DNA of 12,655 nt. Source: Rhodobacterales bacterium (lineage in GTDB: Bacteria; Pseudomonadota; Alphaproteobacteria; Rhodobacterales; Rhodobacteraceae). The notes beneath the pieces are model-generated. The model was not told where the DNA came from and did no database searches. It saw only the letters and a list, made by a program, of their open reading frames with translations. The DNA is taken from the NCBI GenBank assembly GCA_009992615.1, contig JAACVA010000165.1, positions 1 to 12,655 of the forward strand, read 5' to 3'. Positions 12,458 to 12,655 of this stretch are shown here, piece by piece; position 1 is the first letter of the stretch; every line of letters begins with the position of its first letter. The position numbers and the translations under genes are program-made.

Positions 12458-12493
12458 GTTGCTGTTTATGAAGCAGCTCGCTGCTCTGGCATG

Positions 12494-12516
12494 GGATACG
12501 CGGCTAAACCGTATCC
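12494..12516 (+). other. Inverted repeat between rpmD and the insertion element
   Basis: GGATACG (12494-12500) and CGTATCC (12510-12516) are a perfect 7-bp inverted repeat around nine bases. It lies about 80 bases before the transposase start. It could be host leader structure or part of the element. No tail typical of a terminator follows. Confidence 0.3.
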
Positions 12517-12559
12517 GTCCGGTCTGACTGCCCTGCCTGCGCGAAGGAGTGGGTGATAG

Positions 12560-12655
12560 TGTCCACCGTCGATAGTTGACATCTTGAGGTCGGTGATGGC
12601 GGGGAAGAAGGGTTTGAAGAAGCGGATCTGGTCGGACGACGAGAAGCGCACGATT
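12560..12655 (+). mobile_element. Left part of an insertion sequence, probably IS66-type, cut by the window end
   Basis: The transposase-type ORF at 12596 marks an insertion sequence. Its left boundary cannot be set, because neither the right end nor a target duplication is visible. The start given here is only the base after the last in-frame stop (TAG at 12557-12559); the true terminus may lie some tens of bases to either side. The element sits where rplO is expected. Confidence 0.5.
12596..12655 (+). CDS. Transposase accessory protein (IS66 TnpA-like), N-terminal 20 residues only
   Basis: Only 20 codons are visible before the window ends, with no stop. The peptide has the form MAGKKGLKKRIWSDDEKRTI. 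A basic start followed by a KRxWSDxEKRxI motif is the usual beginning of the helix-turn-helix TnpA protein of IS66-type elements in alphaproteobacteria; IS3-type OrfA proteins have a comparable start. A GAGG (12586-12589) lies 6 bases upstream of the ATG. The call rests on this short motif, remembered rather than searched, so the family is less certain than the general identity as a transposase component. Confidence 0.6.
   Translation, partial: MAGKKGLKKRIWSDDEKRTI

Overview
This window is a stretch of the str-S10-spc ribosomal protein gene cluster of an alphaproteobacterium, most likely a member of the Rhodobacterales (Roseobacter group). The evidence is a 391-residue EF-Tu, an L3 with a long Ala/Glu tail, the protein sequences throughout, and a moderately high GC content with alphaproteobacterial codon use. 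The genus cannot be fixed from the sequence alone.

Layout, all + strand unless stated. Positions 1-1174 hold tuf, lacking only the first two bases of its start codon. Positions 1292-6217 hold the S10 block: rpsJ, rplC, rplD, rplW, a 155-base gap with a terminator-like hairpin, then rplB, rpsS, rplV, rpsC and rplP. A strong intrinsic terminator follows rplP at 6247-6277. Positions 6477-7862 are an insertion between rplP and rpmC. It holds a putative 2-oxoglutarate/Fe(II) oxygenase on + and, convergent to it with only 3 bases between the stops, a secreted lysozyme-like protein on -. In the classical order rpmC follows rplP directly. Positions 8082-12396 resume with rpmC, rpsQ, rplN, rplX, rplE, rpsN, rpsH, rplF, rplR, a 140-base structured gap, rpsE and rpmD. 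A long UUCG-capped stem-loop follows rpmD. At 12596 a transposase-like ORF, probably the accessory protein of an IS66-type element, starts and runs off the window, at the place where rplO-secY would be expected.

The ribosomal genes supply 30S and 50S proteins plus the elongation factor in one tightly packed, mostly translationally coupled set (ATGA or TAATG overlaps at rplC/rplD, rplD/rplW, rpsS/rplV, rplV/rpsC and rplX/rplE). The terminators, long gaps and insertions suggest that transcription is divided into several units: tuf, rpsJ-rplW, rplB-rplP, rpmC-rplR, rpsE-rpmD and whatever lies beyond.

The most interesting item is the oxygenase immediately downstream of rplP (L16). L16 is the known substrate of an unrelated 2OG oxygenase in E. 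coli (YcfD/RoxA), and its target arginine is conserved here. A ribosome-modifying role is a hypothesis, not something the sequence proves. No stretch without a gene exceeds 300 bases; the longest is 259 bases (6218-6476) and contains a terminator and two TATAAT boxes.
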